A DNA stretch of 64,000 nt, taken from LZORAL124-50-18 sp051208045 (lineage in GTDB: Bacteria > Pseudomonadota > Gammaproteobacteria > Pseudomonadales > Oleiphilaceae). Shown here one piece after another: positions 1 to 9,236 of this stretch (position 1 is the stretch's first letter; every line of letters begins with the position of its first letter). Location of the stretch: contig JBPJFY010000016.1 of the NCBI GenBank assembly GCA_051208045.1, positions 1 through 64,000 on the forward strand, given 5' to 3'. The translations under genes were made by a program, and so were the position numbers. A model generated the notes under the pieces. That model did no database searches and had not been told where the DNA came from. It saw nothing but the letters and a program-made list of their open reading frames with translations.

Positions 1-220
1 ATGCGCGTAAATTGATTGCCTTTCTTGGGCTTCATGCGGGAAGGGCCCATCCCAAAAGAGACTGCTCTACGGGAAGATTCAGTTTGGGGCTACGGCTTTG
101 TGAGGCGGCTTAATGTTCTACCTATGAGCATTTTCTAATAGTAAAAGTACCGTTAGAGCAAAATATTTCATGTCCTCTATAACTCCTTTTTTTTGCATTT
201 GCAGCGAATTTAAAACATGT

Positions 221-1402
221 TTAACGTGGACTCAGATGTATTTCCAATAACATCATTTCACCTTGAAGTGGCCCGGTATTTCGATAATAAGTCAGGTATT
301 CTATTTCTCCGCCGTTCACTGCAAATTCAGGGTGAGCCAACGCTCCATAACTGACACTTCCATCACTACCTGGCAAAGTTTCAGTGACAAAAACCGGTTT
401 TGACCAGGCTCCCTGCGGGGTGTCGCTGGTTCTTAGATAAATTTCATTTTCAAGTGGTCGGCTATAAAAGCAAATGAATTTGCCAAGGTATTGGCTGTAA
501 TGGACTGACAAAATATTATGCCCATTGAAAACCGAGGTCACCTCTTGGTTCGAGCTTCCCCACTGATTACCTTGCCAAAACTGCCAGCTTGATCGAATCA
601 AAGCATCATCTACGGGAACTCTTGCGACATAACAGTGTTTGTCTATGTCGTCTTCACACCCATAGGCATAAATATGGTCGCCGCTGAGCACGGCCGCTTC
701 GCCATATTGAATGTCGCCTTCAGGGAAAAGTAAGGTGGGTTCCGTCTCCGAAACATCAAATTCTGGTCGTATAACACTTTCGTTAAAATTATTCCAAACG
801 GCAATCGAGCTACCAATTTTCCAAAAATTGAAATCGCCTGGCAGGCCTCCATACTTGCTGTAAAAGACTAACATGCGATCATTTGTCGTATCTTCAATAA
901 ACGCCCCTGGCCAAATCATGGTACGGGCACCACAGGGTTCCAGACACTCCGGATTCGTTATAGCGTGAGAGTCATTAAACGCTTTCTCAACTACCGTTTG
1001 CGGAAAGAATTCTTCGGGTGCACCATAAGCATCAACTATCGTTGAAAAATCAGTGATACCATCGGCACCCACGGTATCACTGGTCCATGCCCATGAATTG
1101 TTACGCCATTTCGAACCATCGGCTCCCTCGTCTTCTAACACCGTATCACCATAAATCCAGACCGAATAACCGAAGGCGCTAGCGCTATAGCCCCCATCGC
1201 GTCCTCTAATCGTTGGAAAATCTTGCATCACACCTATGCTTTTACTCGATACAACCGTAGCAGCAGGCGCTGCTGTTCCGGCGTCATGGACGTCACCCAT
1301 TCCATCACAGCCGGATAAAACTACACTGGCAGAAATCAAGGTAAGCACCTTTAACAGAAATACACCATTGGTGGTTTTTACTCTTAACTTTTGAATATAC
1401 AT
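221..1402 (-). CDS. DUF4185-like beta-propeller lipoprotein
   Basis: A 393-residue predicted lipoprotein. The N-terminus has a long n-region, a hydrophobic stretch and a lipobox LSGC with Cys32, so export and lipid anchoring are likely. The rest has recurrent short beta motifs (IYGDTV near the start of the mature domain, MIWPGAF, IYAYGCEDD, GKFICFYSRP, EYLTYYRN), which resemble DUF4185 and other five-bladed propeller proteins related to glycoside hydrolases. Substrate and activity are unknown. The start is supported by AGGAG seven bases upstream of the ATG. The gene is AT-richer than the metabolic genes from 5.3 kb on and stands alone on the minus strand, so it is probably accessory. The family assignment is from motif memory only. 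Confidence 0.6.
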   Translation of the reverse strand: MYIQKLRVKTTNGVFLLKVLTLISASVVLSGCDGMGDVHDAGTAAPAATVVSSKSIGVMQDFPTIRGRDGGYSASAFGYSVWIYGDTVLEDEGADGSKWRNNSWAWTSDTVGADGITDFSTIVDAYGAPEEFFPQTVVEKAFNDSHAITNPECLEPCGARTMIWPGAFIEDTTNDRMLVFYSKYGGLPGDFNFWKIGSSIAVWNNFNESVIRPEFDVSETEPTLLFPEGDIQYGEAAVLSGDHIYAYGCEDDIDKHCYVARVPVDDALIRSSWQFWQGNQWGSSNQEVTSVFNGHNILSVHYSQYLGKFICFYSRPLENEIYLRTSDTPQGAWSKPVFVTETLPGSDGSVSYGALAHPEFAVNGGEIEYLTYYRNTGPLQGEMMLLEIHLSPR

Positions 1403-1521
1403 AATGTCGCTCCTAAATCTTTCTACCTAGGCTGTAAGCCTAACGACGTTTTTTAACGTGGGTGCTCAGCTCCACTAACACATAGTCATCAGCAGAGGTG
1501 TCTACGTGAATCCATTAACAG

Positions 1522-2115
1522 TTAAAAATCGGATACAAAACCTATTGACAATCCCCGGCTGTTAATCGCGGGATTATCATCAACCAGGCCTTTACCGTTA
1601 GAAATGTGCATTCGACGATAGGCCACATCAATATGATTATTTTCCGAAAGTTGATGTGATAACCCGACGCCCACTCTGGAATACGCATTCCAGTGAGTTC
1701 CTTGTGAGGGGAAAGCTTGACTAAAATAAACAATGCCACTGGCAGCATCGACAAATACCCCGACAGTGTCGATGCTTATCAGTTGAAAACGAATCAGCCC
1801 GTTTGTACCCATTCCGTAGCTATCATCATTCATTTTTCCTAAGGATGGTTTGAATTTATCTATTGAGTGCCCATTGTTACTGATCAACGTTCCCAACCAG
1901 TAGAGTTCCAGATTTTGCCAGAGTGCAAACCCGACTCCCGCATTTAGATAGAGGCTGTTTATTGAACGGTCGGAACTCACCGCCTCATAGACCTCTGCTG
2001 ACACCATCGTTAAGAATGACCCTTGCACCGTTGCTTCCAGCTCTGCTGCCTGCGCCAATCCAACTATTAGGAGTATCAAGCCAACCAACCAGCCCCGCCA
2101 TTTATGCAGGCTCAT
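1522..2115 (-). CDS. PagL-like lipid A 3-O-deacylase / acyloxyacyl hydrolase
   Basis: A 197-residue protein with a signal peptide (hydrophobic stretch ending LAQAAE) followed by amphipathic beta strands and an aromatic C-terminus (VSDF), as in a small outer-membrane barrel. The strand RRMHISNG followed by NPAINSRGLSIGF matches the PagL active-site region, where His-x-Ser is the catalytic pair. PagL enzymes remove the 3-O acyl chain of lipid A. A longer frame opens at 2184, but the ATG at 2115 is preferred: it has GGGAG upstream and leaves a 14-base overlap with the methyltransferase gene, indicating translational coupling. Overall similarity is modest, so a different small barrel remains possible. 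Confidence 0.58.
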   Translation of the reverse strand: MSLHKWRGWLVGLILLIVGLAQAAELEATVQGSFLTMVSAEVYEAVSSDRSINSLYLNAGVGFALWQNLELYWLGTLISNNGHSIDKFKPSLGKMNDDSYGMGTNGLIRFQLISIDTVGVFVDAASGIVYFSQAFPSQGTHWNAYSRVGVGLSHQLSENNHIDVAYRRMHISNGKGLVDDNPAINSRGLSIGFVSDF

Positions 2116-2800
2116 TTTGCGCTCCCATTGTTTCGAAATTGGGTTTAAAACCGGTGACGATTTCTGATGGATGTTTCCCACCAAGATAAGTTCTTTTTAC
2201 GCGGCGGAAATTTGCTTCTGCTGCCGTTTGAGCAAGTTGCACGGGCCGACAATTTCCCATCAGATAAAGCGCAAGAAGTTTGGGCAATTTAATGTAAATG
2301 CTCTCCAGAAAGTTTTTTTGTTGGTTTTCCTTGCTCATATTGACCAGAACTAATTTGCCGCCTGGTTTTAATACCCGATAAAATTCCTGCAATGCTGGCG
2401 GTATATCTTCATCTGGTAGTAAATCCATCATGTAGCCGTTGTAAACCACATCGAAATAGTTATCAGGCCAGGGTAAGTGGTGGCAATCACCAACGCGTAA
2501 CTCGAAATTGGAGAAACCCGCTTTTCGTAACCGACTTTTTGTTTTCTGAATCATTTTGCTGGAAAGATCAATTCCAGATAAGTCAGAAGTCGCATCCATT
2601 TTGTTTAGTAGCTCTAAAGCCACTCGCCCTGGTCCAGTAGCCACTTCGAGTATTTTCATGTTTTCTCTAAATTCGACGTGCTTCAGAGCCTGGATATGAT
2701 AAGGAAATTCAGATTTTGCGACGGTTATGTCGTAAATTCCGCTTCTTCTGTCATAGGCTTTTGCGACAGTTTGAGTGTCGAAATGATGTGCATTCGCCAT
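2102..2800 (-). CDS. class I SAM-dependent methyltransferase
   Basis: A 232-residue protein with the Rossmann methyltransferase pattern: motif I ILEVATGPGRVALELL near residue 50, the acidic end of strand 2 (SGIDLSSKMI), motif IV around FDVVYNGYMMDLLPD, and a post-motif VLKPGGKLVLVNMS. This is the UbiE/Methyltransf_11 type. The substrate cannot be read. The gene overlaps the downstream PagL-like gene by 14 bases, so lipid or envelope modification is a reasonable guess from context only. AGGAG lies nine bases upstream of the ATG. The AraC regulator upstream on the same strand is separated by 160 bases and may control the pair. Confidence 0.75.
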   Translation of the reverse strand: MANAHHFDTQTVAKAYDRRSGIYDITVAKSEFPYHIQALKHVEFRENMKILEVATGPGRVALELLNKMDATSDLSGIDLSSKMIQKTKSRLRKAGFSNFELRVGDCHHLPWPDNYFDVVYNGYMMDLLPDEDIPPALQEFYRVLKPGGKLVLVNMSKENQQKNFLESIYIKLPKLLALYLMGNCRPVQLAQTAAEANFRRVKRTYLGGKHPSEIVTGFKPNFETMGAQNEPA

Positions 2801-2960
2801 TGGAAGTACTCCTGCCTGAAATCCTGGTTGTTAATCATGTAAAAAATGATACCGCTGCACATTGATGCGATATTGTAAGAAGTTGCTATTCGATAAAATA
2901 TTTTCGGGGAGGGGTAGATGGAGCAGGTTGGGAGTTAAAAAACCTTGAGCGAACCTGCCA

Positions 2961-3827
2961 TCAATCGATAAATAGTCGAAGGTGGTCGAAATCACCGTAA
3001 AACTGCCCGGGAGTGAGGCCGGAAATCGTTTTGAATCTGTTGCTGAAATGGGCGAGGTCAGTAAAATTTGCCTCATGGGCAGAGTCGGTTATTTTTCGAT
3101 ACCTGGCAAATGCCTGGGTAAAAGCTTTCATCTTTAGAATTTTTTTAAAATTGCCATAGGTCATGCCAACTTCAGATTTGAATAGGTGCAAAAACCGATA
3201 TTTACTAAAGCCAAGGCGTTTCGCGATTTCTTCACTGGAATTCACCTGAGCTGGATTATTGAGCATGTGAATGACCAATTCCCTTATTCTGCCATCTTTT
3301 ATTTTCGGAACCTTTGTGCGGCCTCTAGGGTTTATGGCTAAATCAACAAGTTTGCCTGCTGCATTCGCATCAAGTTCTTGATCGTCTATATCCCGAAAAT
3401 ACGCCAACAACGCTTCCCCCGGTTTTTCCAGAGTGTGATACATGCCTTTACTTTTAAAAGGGTAACTATCAAGCAAAACCTCTCGGTCGGCCGTAAGTGC
3501 TAGTATGGACAAAAGTATCAAGCGGCTGTTATTAACACTTAATTTGAGCTGACTTCCAGGTTCAATCAGAATGGCTTGAGTTTCTGAAATAGAATTTTCC
3601 GCGCACTCTAACTTCGAATCTTCCACTAAGATTGGATTATTCAAGCTAAGCGCAAAAGTGTTCATCATATTGTTAGTACAAAATGTGCCGTTCACTGAGC
3701 CAATGGTCAGTGCGCGAGCAGACCATAAATAGATCTTAGGACAACCAATTTTGTCCCTTTGAGTTTTTTTTGATATTGCCATAGCATTTGATTTCAACGA
3801 TTGAAACTGTTCTTCAAACACACCCAT
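2961..3827 (-). CDS. AraC-family transcriptional regulator
   Basis: A 288-residue regulator. The C-terminal ~100 residues form the double helix-turn-helix of AraC proteins: SSEEIAKRLGFSKYRFLHLFKSE for the first, then HEANFTDLAHFSNRFKTISGLTPGQF for the second. The N-terminal ~170 residues are a cupin-like sensor region without an identifiable ligand. The start is uncertain; neither the ATG at 3827 nor the one at 3782 has a convincing Shine-Dalgarno. The gene is divergent from the DUF1287 gene with only 68 bases between starts and lies upstream of the methyltransferase/PagL-like pair on the same strand, so either could be its target. Confidence 0.85.
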   Translation of the reverse strand: MGVFEEQFQSLKSNAMAISKKTQRDKIGCPKIYLWSARALTIGSVNGTFCTNNMMNTFALSLNNPILVEDSKLECAENSISETQAILIEPGSQLKLSVNNSRLILLSILALTADREVLLDSYPFKSKGMYHTLEKPGEALLAYFRDIDDQELDANAAGKLVDLAINPRGRTKVPKIKDGRIRELVIHMLNNPAQVNSSEEIAKRLGFSKYRFLHLFKSEVGMTYGNFKKILKMKAFTQAFARYRKITDSAHEANFTDLAHFSNRFKTISGLTPGQFYGDFDHLRLFID

Positions 3828-3895
3828 CGCTTATTCAGAGAGCATACCATTTTTTAACTCCCGCAAACTGCCCCCTGCGATATACTGGAAGCACT

Positions 3896-4480
3896 ATGAC
3901 ACCACTTCGCGCTCAACTCATCCCGTGCATGGGGCTTTGCCTCGCGTGCACGGGCTGGGCACAGAACCTGCCGCTGGCACAAGCCGCTCTGGAACGCACG
4001 TATCATCAGGTACGCTATGAACCGGCGTATGTGCAGATTCCATACCCCAATGGGGATGTACCGGAAAACACCGGTGTGTGTACCGATGTGGTGATCCGCG
4101 CGCTGCGGCAGGTCGGGGTGGATTTGCAGCAGCGCGTTCACGAGGATATTAAGGCGCATTTTGACGACTACCCCTCCCGCCGCATTTGGGGTTTATCGCG
4201 ACCGGATACCAATATCGATCACCGGCGGGTACCCAATCTTCGCGTGTTTTTTACGCGACATGGCACATCCTTACCCCTATCTCGCACCGCCAGCGACTAT
4301 CTCCCGGGTGACATCGTCACCTGGATGCTGCCGGGCAATCTGCCCCACATTGGTATTGTCACCGACCAAACATCTGCACAGAGCCGTAAGCCACTGATCG
4401 CACACAACATTGGCGCGGGCCCGGTACTGGAAGACATGCTTTTTGATTTTCCCGTTACTGGGCATTATCGCTATCCCTAA
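3896..4480 (+). CDS. DUF1287 secreted protein (YijF-like)
   Basis: A 194-residue protein with an N-terminal signal peptide (LIPCMGLCLACTGWAQ). DUF1287 hallmarks are GVCTDVVIRALRQVG, containing the conserved Cys, then YLPGDIVTW and LPHIGIVTD, containing the conserved His. This Cys...PGDIV...HIGIV order resembles NlpC/P60-type cell-wall hydrolases, so a periplasmic Cys/His hydrolase is plausible but unproven. The frame extends upstream to 3788; the ATG at 3896 is chosen because it begins the signal peptide and has GGAAG upstream. The gene is clearly GC-richer than both neighbours, a small compositional island inside the low-GC left end of the window. Confidence 0.75.
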   Translation: MTPLRAQLIPCMGLCLACTGWAQNLPLAQAALERTYHQVRYEPAYVQIPYPNGDVPENTGVCTDVVIRALRQVGVDLQQRVHEDIKAHFDDYPSRRIWGLSRPDTNIDHRRVPNLRVFFTRHGTSLPLSRTASDYLPGDIVTWMLPGNLPHIGIVTDQTSAQSRKPLIAHNIGAGPVLEDMLFDFPVTGHYRYP

Positions 4481-4669
4481 AACTCCAGTGGCAAACTGAA
4501 ACCTCTGGCATGATGAGCAGATTCGCAAAAAATCCAAAGTATGAGGGATGCCTGACTCCGGTGACAATTCTTTTACGATGCACGTGAGGACAGAACGATA
4601 TGATAAACCTAAAAAGTTTATCGATGACTAGGCTGTTTTGATTCAATGCTCGGTCTTAGACCATCGAGC

Positions 4670-5134
4670 CTACTCTGGAGGAAGGTAAGCTTCATGCAAA
4701 GGCCCTAACTTCGAGATAGCCACTCCTGCTTCATGCTCAATAAGTGCCTCTGAAGTCGTTACCGATGTAGAACTTCCGATGATCATCACATCCTGTACGC
4801 CAATAGTCCACTCAATAAATTTAACCTCACCTGCTTTTATCTCAAATTTGTACGCAGGTTTTTCGAACAAATCACCGAAATTAGGCTCAACTTTAATAAT
4901 GTGGCTACCTTCAACCAACTTTAGTCTCCAATAACCGCCATTTTGCAAACAGCCAACTCTCTTGCTATCCATGCTGATGACTGGACAATCACCTCCTCCG
5001 ACAAATTGAGATTGTCTAAAAAAATACAACGTTGCATATGGCGGCTCGAACTTTTCAACTTGTTGAAAAATTGGACCTGAAGCAGCGCATGCAGTTATTA
5101 ACAGCACGAACAGAGCATTCGAAAAAAGTCGCAT
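4670..5134 (-). CDS. DUF2846-like lipoprotein
   Basis: A 154-residue predicted lipoprotein with a short signal peptide and lipobox ITAC (Cys16). The mature part contains ATLYFFRQSQFVGG, then GGYWRLKLVEGSHIIKVEP and KAGEVKFIEWTIG. This is the pattern of DUF2846 proteins: a strand ending in R, a small-ligand loop, a G-x-H strand and a final strand starting AGE.KFI. Function is unknown. The gene is isolated, in low-GC sequence, and its start has only a weak AGG upstream. Confidence 0.6.
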   Translation of the reverse strand: MRLFSNALFVLLITACAASGPIFQQVEKFEPPYATLYFFRQSQFVGGGDCPVISMDSKRVGCLQNGGYWRLKLVEGSHIIKVEPNFGDLFEKPAYKFEIKAGEVKFIEWTIGVQDVMIIGSSTSVTTSEALIEHEAGVAISKLGPLHEAYLPPE

Positions 5135-5254
5135 TAAAATAAACCTGAGTTTAAAGATAGTGGTTTATCTACTGTATAGTGAAGACGCGTTAAATTGTCT
5201 AGCTGGGGGACAGCAGGAATCAACTAATTAAAAAAACGATCGTGCACAATATTC

Positions 5255-5269
5255 ATAAATAATATTTAT
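5255..5269. repeat. 7-1-7 AT inverted repeat upstream of metE
   Basis: ATAAATA, a single A, then TATTTAT forms a perfect inverted repeat within a very AT-rich tract (about 5219-5310) in front of metE. It could be a regulator site or just part of an UP-element-like tract. No cobalamin riboswitch or MetR site was recognised here. Confidence 0.3.
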
Positions 5270-5319
5270 AATTAGATAAAAAATAACCATTATTATTTAT
5301 AATATTTCACCACTACGAT

Positions 5320-5342
5320 GACTCCTGACAGATAAAGGAGTC
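5320..5342 (+). promoter_or_regulatory. hairpin occluding the metE Shine-Dalgarno
   Basis: GACTCC (5320-5325) is complementary to GGAGTC (5337-5342) across an 11-base loop. The right arm contains the GGAG ribosome-binding sequence that precedes the metE ATG at 5348. A six-pair stem is modest, so translational control is suggested rather than shown. Confidence 0.35.
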
Positions 5343-5347
5343 TCACC

Positions 5348-7639
5348 ATGATCAAAACACATCACCTGGGTTTACCTCGAATCGGGGCAAACCGGGAACT
5401 CAAGCACGCATTGGAAGCCTTTTGGCGCGGCCAGACCACAGAAACTGACCTGCGGTTAACCGGCGCCACCCTGCGGGAGCAGAATGGCACCGCTGAGGCC
5501 GCGCTGGATTTCACCACCGTCGGCGACTTTTCCTTTTACGACCATGTACTGGATATGAGTGTGACACTCGGGAATCTGCCCGAACGTGCAGGCCACACCG
5601 ACGACACGCTCAACGCCTATTTTCGCGTGGCTCGGGGACGCAGTGCGCAGGACACGGCCTGCACCTGCACCGAGGCGGGAGAAATGACCAAGTGGTTTGA
5701 TACCAATTATCACTACATCGTGCCGGAGTTCGCAGCAGACACTGAATTTTCACTGCAGGCGACTCGGTTACTGGACCAGATCGCGGAAGCCAAAACCCGC
5801 AACAAGCCCATCAAACCGGTGATCATCGGGCCGGTCACGTACCTTTGGCTCGGCAAAACGCTGGATGGCTCAAACAAACTGGCACTGCTCGAACGGTTGC
5901 TGCCCAGTTACGGCGAGTTACTGGAGGCGCTGGCGGAGGCCGGTGCGGAATGGGTGCAGGTAGATGAGCCACTGTTGGTGCTGGACCTCGCCCCAGAGTG
6001 GAAGCATGCCTTTCATCTCGCTTATCATCACCTGAAGGCCAGCCGGCCGAATGTGTTACTCACCACCTACTTTGGCAGCCTGCAAAACAACCTTCAGATT
6101 GCCTGCGAACTACCCGTAGCCGGACTGCATGTGGACGCGCTGACCGATCGCAACGAAGTTCAACGGCTCATAGACTGGCTGCCTGCGCACAAAGTACTGT
6201 CTCTGGGGGTCATCGACGGGCGAAACATTTGGAAAGCCAACCTCAATCAACTCCTAGATTGGTTGACACCGGTGCACGACAAGCTCAAGTCGCGGCTCTG
6301 GCTTGCACCTACCTGTTCGCTCCTGCATGTGCCCGTGGACCTCGCCCAGGAGCAAACACTCACTCCGGCAATCAAAGATTGGTTGGCCTTTGCCGTGCAA
6401 AAACTCGCGGAACTGGACACACTGGCCAGAGCGCTCAACACAGGCCGAAACTCGGTGGCAAATGAGTTGACGAACAATCAGACCGCACTGCAACGACGAG
6501 CGACCTCAACACGTATTCACGATCCCCGGGTACAGCAGGCCGTGGCCCAGGTAAGCCCCGATTGGGCGCAGCGACGATCACCTTTCGCAACGCGCGCGAC
6601 CGCCCAGGCACATCGGTTCAATTTACCGCATTACCCGACCACCACCATCGGCTCATTCCCGCAAACCACGGCCATTCGGCAAGCGCGCCAGCAATTCAAA
6701 CGCGGCGAACTCAGTGCGTCCGACTATCAAGCCCTGATGGAGGCGGAAATCACGACGTGCGTGGCCGAGCAGGAAGCGCTCGGGCTGGATGTGCTGGTGC
6801 ATGGTGAGCCGGAGCGCAACGACATGGTCGAGTATTTCGGTGAGCAACTGGGCGGGTTTGCGTTCACTCAATTCGGCTGGGTGCAATCCTATGGGTCCCG
6901 CTGCGTGAAGCCCCCGATTCTGTATGGTGATGTGTCGCGCCCACACCCCATGACCCTGGCCTGGACGCGCTTTGCCCAGTCGCTGACCGACAAGCCAATG
7001 AAGGGCATGCTCACCGGCCCGGTCACCATTCTGAACTGGTCGTTTGTGCGCAATGATCAACCGCTGGAAACCACCTGCACGCAGATCGCCCTGGCCATTC
7101 GAGAAGAAGTGCTCGACCTGGAAAAAGCGGGCGTGCAGATGATCCAGATCGATGAGGCGGCCCTGCGCGAAGGACTGCCGCTGCGCCAATCCGCATGGGC
7201 AGATTATCTGCGCTGGGCGGTGGACTGCTTCCGGCTGGCGGCCAACGGCGTTCGAGATGAAACCCAGATCCATACACACATGTGCTACTCGGAGTTCAAT
7301 GATATTCTCGATGCCATAGCGCGCATGGATGCTGACGTCATTACCATCGAGTCGTCCCGATCAAACATGGATTTGCTGGAGGCATTCCAATCCACACGGT
7401 ACCCCAACGAAATTGGCCCAGGCGTGTATGACATTCACACACCCAACGTGCCGACTCGGGAAGGCATCCTGGCGCGGCTCAAGGCGGCCCAAGCCTCACT
7501 GGCTGAGAATCGCCTGTGGGTGAATCCGGATTGTGGTTTGAAAACCCGCAGCTGGGAAGAAGTGCGCCCCGCCTTGCACAACATGGTCGCGGCAGCGAGG
7601 CAAATGCGGTTGGAGACCCAGGCACAGGCTACTCGTTGA
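5348..7639 (+). CDS. metE: cobalamin-independent methionine synthase
   Basis: A 763-residue enzyme that transfers the methyl group of 5-methyltetrahydropteroyltri-glutamate to homocysteine, the last step of methionine synthesis, without B12. It begins with the family N-terminus [15 protein letters not shown]. The zinc and homocysteine ligands are all present: His644 and Cys646 in HTHMCYSEF, Glu668 in TIESSRS, and Cys729 in NPDCGLKTR. These are offset by +3 from the E. coli residues. The length is that expected for the family. GGAG sits seven bases before the ATG, inside a possible hairpin. The 3' end overlaps the convergent solute-binding gene by 11 bases. Confidence 0.97.
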   Translation: MIKTHHLGLPRIGANRELKHALEAFWRGQTTETDLRLTGATLREQNGTAEAALDFTTVGDFSFYDHVLDMSVTLGNLPERAGHTDDTLNAYFRVARGRSAQDTACTCTEAGEMTKWFDTNYHYIVPEFAADTEFSLQATRLLDQIAEAKTRNKPIKPVIIGPVTYLWLGKTLDGSNKLALLERLLPSYGELLEALAEAGAEWVQVDEPLLVLDLAPEWKHAFHLAYHHLKASRPNVLLTTYFGSLQNNLQIACELPVAGLHVDALTDRNEVQRLIDWLPAHKVLSLGVIDGRNIWKANLNQLLDWLTPVHDKLKSRLWLAPTCSLLHVPVDLAQEQTLTPAIKDWLAFAVQKLAELDTLARALNTGRNSVANELTNNQTALQRRATSTRIHDPRVQQAVAQVSPDWAQRRSPFATRATAQAHRFNLPHYPTTTIGSFPQTTAIRQARQQFKRGELSASDYQALMEAEITTCVAEQEALGLDVLVHGEPERNDMVEYFGEQLGGFAFTQFGWVQSYGSRCVKPPILYGDVSRPHPMTLAWTRFAQSLTDKPMKGMLTGPVTILNWSFVRNDQPLETTCTQIALAIREEVLDLEKAGVQMIQIDEAALREGLPLRQSAWADYLRWAVDCFRLAANGVRDETQIHTHMCYSEFNDILDAIARMDADVITIESSRSNMDLLEAFQSTRYPNEIGPGVYDIHTPNVPTREGILARLKAAQASLAENRLWVNPDCGLKTRSWEEVRPALHNMVAAARQMRLETQAQATR

Positions 7640-8402
7640 GATACCGCCACTGAATACGTTCTATCGTGCCATCATGCTGCAGGGTGCGAATGGCATCCTG
7701 CAGTTTCTCCACCACGCTCATCGGGGTATCGAGATTCGCCGCCACAAACAACGAGTACGAAATTTCATCCAGTTTGATCAGTCGCTGAAGCGCGGAGGCA
7801 TCCAGTTGCTCCTGCGCCGCGACCAGTGCGATGCTGAACCGATTGAACGGCAACAGGTCGATTCGACTGGCAAACAGCTTGCGCAGATTGATGCGATCAT
7901 CCGCCGCCAGAATCAGATTCTTGCCCTCGACAAATCCCTGCTTCACCAGATACTGCTGCTTGATGTCCTTGATTTCGCCACCGACCAGATACTTTTTGGC
8001 CTCATCCAGGCTGTTTACCCTGATGGTGTCACGGGCTTTTAACTTGTAGAGATAGATCTCATACGGGGCAATTTCACCAACCCAATGGAAACTGGTCATT
8101 CGCTCAGGGGATTGTGCAATACTGAACACTAGGGTATTTGGTTGATGCAAGGCGGTTTCATAGGCCCGTGCCCAGGGCCAGAGCTGTACGGGTTTGTGTT
8201 GCACACCGGCATGGGCAAGCATGGCCACCACCACCTCCACCGCAAGGCCAGTGACCTTCCCGTCTTGCTGATAGGAATAGGGTGGAAACTCCGTGGACAC
8301 CACATTAAGCACGTCGGCGGTCGATACACCGCTGACCCCTGTGATCAGCATCAACAGTGCATTACCTACCCATTTTCGGAACTTGGCGTGGCTTCCCCGC
8401 AT
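7629..8402 (-). CDS. orphan periplasmic solute-binding protein (SBP_bac_3)
   Basis: A 257-residue protein with a signal peptide ([14 protein letters not shown]) followed by the type II periplasmic-binding fold: [19 protein letters not shown] opening, [15 protein letters not shown], and [11 protein letters not shown]. Family members bind amino acids or other small solutes. Many stand-alone members in marine and Pseudomonas-like genomes have no transporter and are thought to be sensors or remnants. No permease or ATPase gene is adjacent. It is transcribed towards metE, with which it overlaps at the 3' end. Start ATG at 8402 has GGGTGA just upstream. Confidence 0.8.
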   Translation of the reverse strand: MRGSHAKFRKWVGNALLMLITGVSGVSTADVLNVVSTEFPPYSYQQDGKVTGLAVEVVVAMLAHAGVQHKPVQLWPWARAYETALHQPNTLVFSIAQSPERMTSFHWVGEIAPYEIYLYKLKARDTIRVNSLDEAKKYLVGGEIKDIKQQYLVKQGFVEGKNLILAADDRINLRKLFASRIDLLPFNRFSIALVAAQEQLDASALQRLIKLDEISYSLFVAANLDTPMSVVEKLQDAIRTLQHDGTIERIQWRYLNE

Positions 8403-8470
8403 TCACCCTAACCCTTCTCTTGTGTCTGTCATTTATTTCCAATGACCCTAAGTGTAGCCTATGCAGTGCC

Positions 8471-8497
8471 GGAAAAAAAAAGCCCCGCCGAAGCGGG
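8471..8497 (-). terminator. Rho-independent terminator of the zwf-pgl-eda operon
   Basis: Read on the minus strand: CCCGC, a TTCG tetraloop, GCGGG, then GC and nine T residues. The cUUCGg loop and long U tract make this a textbook intrinsic terminator. It lies 53 bases past the eda stop and ends the minus-strand operon before the next gene. Confidence 0.92.
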
Positions 8498-8550
8498 ACA
8501 ACTTGGGGACAAACTTGTTCAGGGGTACCTGACCCCCGAGGCCAGAATTT

Positions 8551-9234
8551 TCACGGGCGCAACAGCGCCAGACTGTCTTTCGCCAATCGGGTAATGCCCG
8601 ACCAGTCTTGGGATTGAATCATGGCAGCGGGTGTGAGCCAGGTACCGCCAGCGGCGATCACGTTGTCGAGCGCCAGGTACTGTTTGATATTCTCAGGCTT
8701 GATACCACCCGTCGGGCAGAATTTAACGCCTTGTAATGGCCCGGCGAAGGCCTTCAATGCAGGTACACCCCCGGCCACTTCCGCCGGAAAAAACTTGAAC
8801 CGGCGCAGGCCCTGCTCATACCCTTCCAGCACTTCTGAAATCGTCGCGACACCGGGCAACACGGGCACGTCTGAGGCAATCATCTCTGTCAACAATCTCC
8901 GGCTCGCACCGGGCGTCACTACAAACTGGCTGCCGGCAGAAACCGCTGCGCGAAACTGCGCCTGATCCAGTACCGTTCCCGCACCAATGATCGCATCCGG
9001 CAACGCATTTCGTAACGCCTCAATAGCCGGCAACCCAAATTCGGTTCGCAAGGTGATTTCGAGCACATTCAAGCCTCCGGCGACCAGAGCTTGCCCGAGC
9101 GCCACCGCATACTCCAGCGATTCAATCGAGATCACCGGAATGATGGGTGACTGCGCGCACCAGTTGTCGAGCAGGGCATCCTGCGCGCGAATCGGCGTAT
9201 CAGAAGTAACGTGAACCTGCGCCTGTTGCCTCAT
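8551..9234 (-). CDS. eda: KDPG / KHG aldolase
   Basis: A 227-residue 2-keto-3-deoxy-6-phosphogluconate aldolase, the last Entner-Doudoroff enzyme, yielding pyruvate and glyceraldehyde 3-phosphate. Family motifs: PVISIESLEYAVALGQAL, LEITLRTEFGLPAIEAL with the catalytic Glu, GAGTVLDQAQF, VTPGASR, RRFKFFPAEVAGG with the Schiff-base Lys, and CPTGGIKPEN. A TTG-started extension exists to 9249, but the ATG at 9234 has GGAG nine bases upstream and is preferred. It lies immediately after pgl in the HexR-type operon zwf-pgl-eda. Edd is not in this window. Confidence 0.95.
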   Translation of the reverse strand: MRQQAQVHVTSDTPIRAQDALLDNWCAQSPIIPVISIESLEYAVALGQALVAGGLNVLEITLRTEFGLPAIEALRNALPDAIIGAGTVLDQAQFRAAVSAGSQFVVTPGASRRLLTEMIASDVPVLPGVATISEVLEGYEQGLRRFKFFPAEVAGGVPALKAFAGPLQGVKFCPTGGIKPENIKQYLALDNVIAAGGTWLTPAAMIQSQDWSGITRLAKDSLALLRP

Positions 9235-9236
9235 GA

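Noticed and set aside
1..220. Possible gene end entering from the left edge (open frame 3-113)
   Set aside because: About 36 codons of unremarkable text (KLIAFLGLHAGRAHPK) with no motif or start; too short to support. Nothing else was seen in 1-220.
5281..5310. Fur-box-like ATTATTAT text before metE
   Set aside because: Best alignment has many mismatches and the tract is simply AT-rich.
6653..7279. 208-codon open frame opposite metE
   Set aside because: Antisense shadow of metE in GC-rich DNA with low stop frequency.
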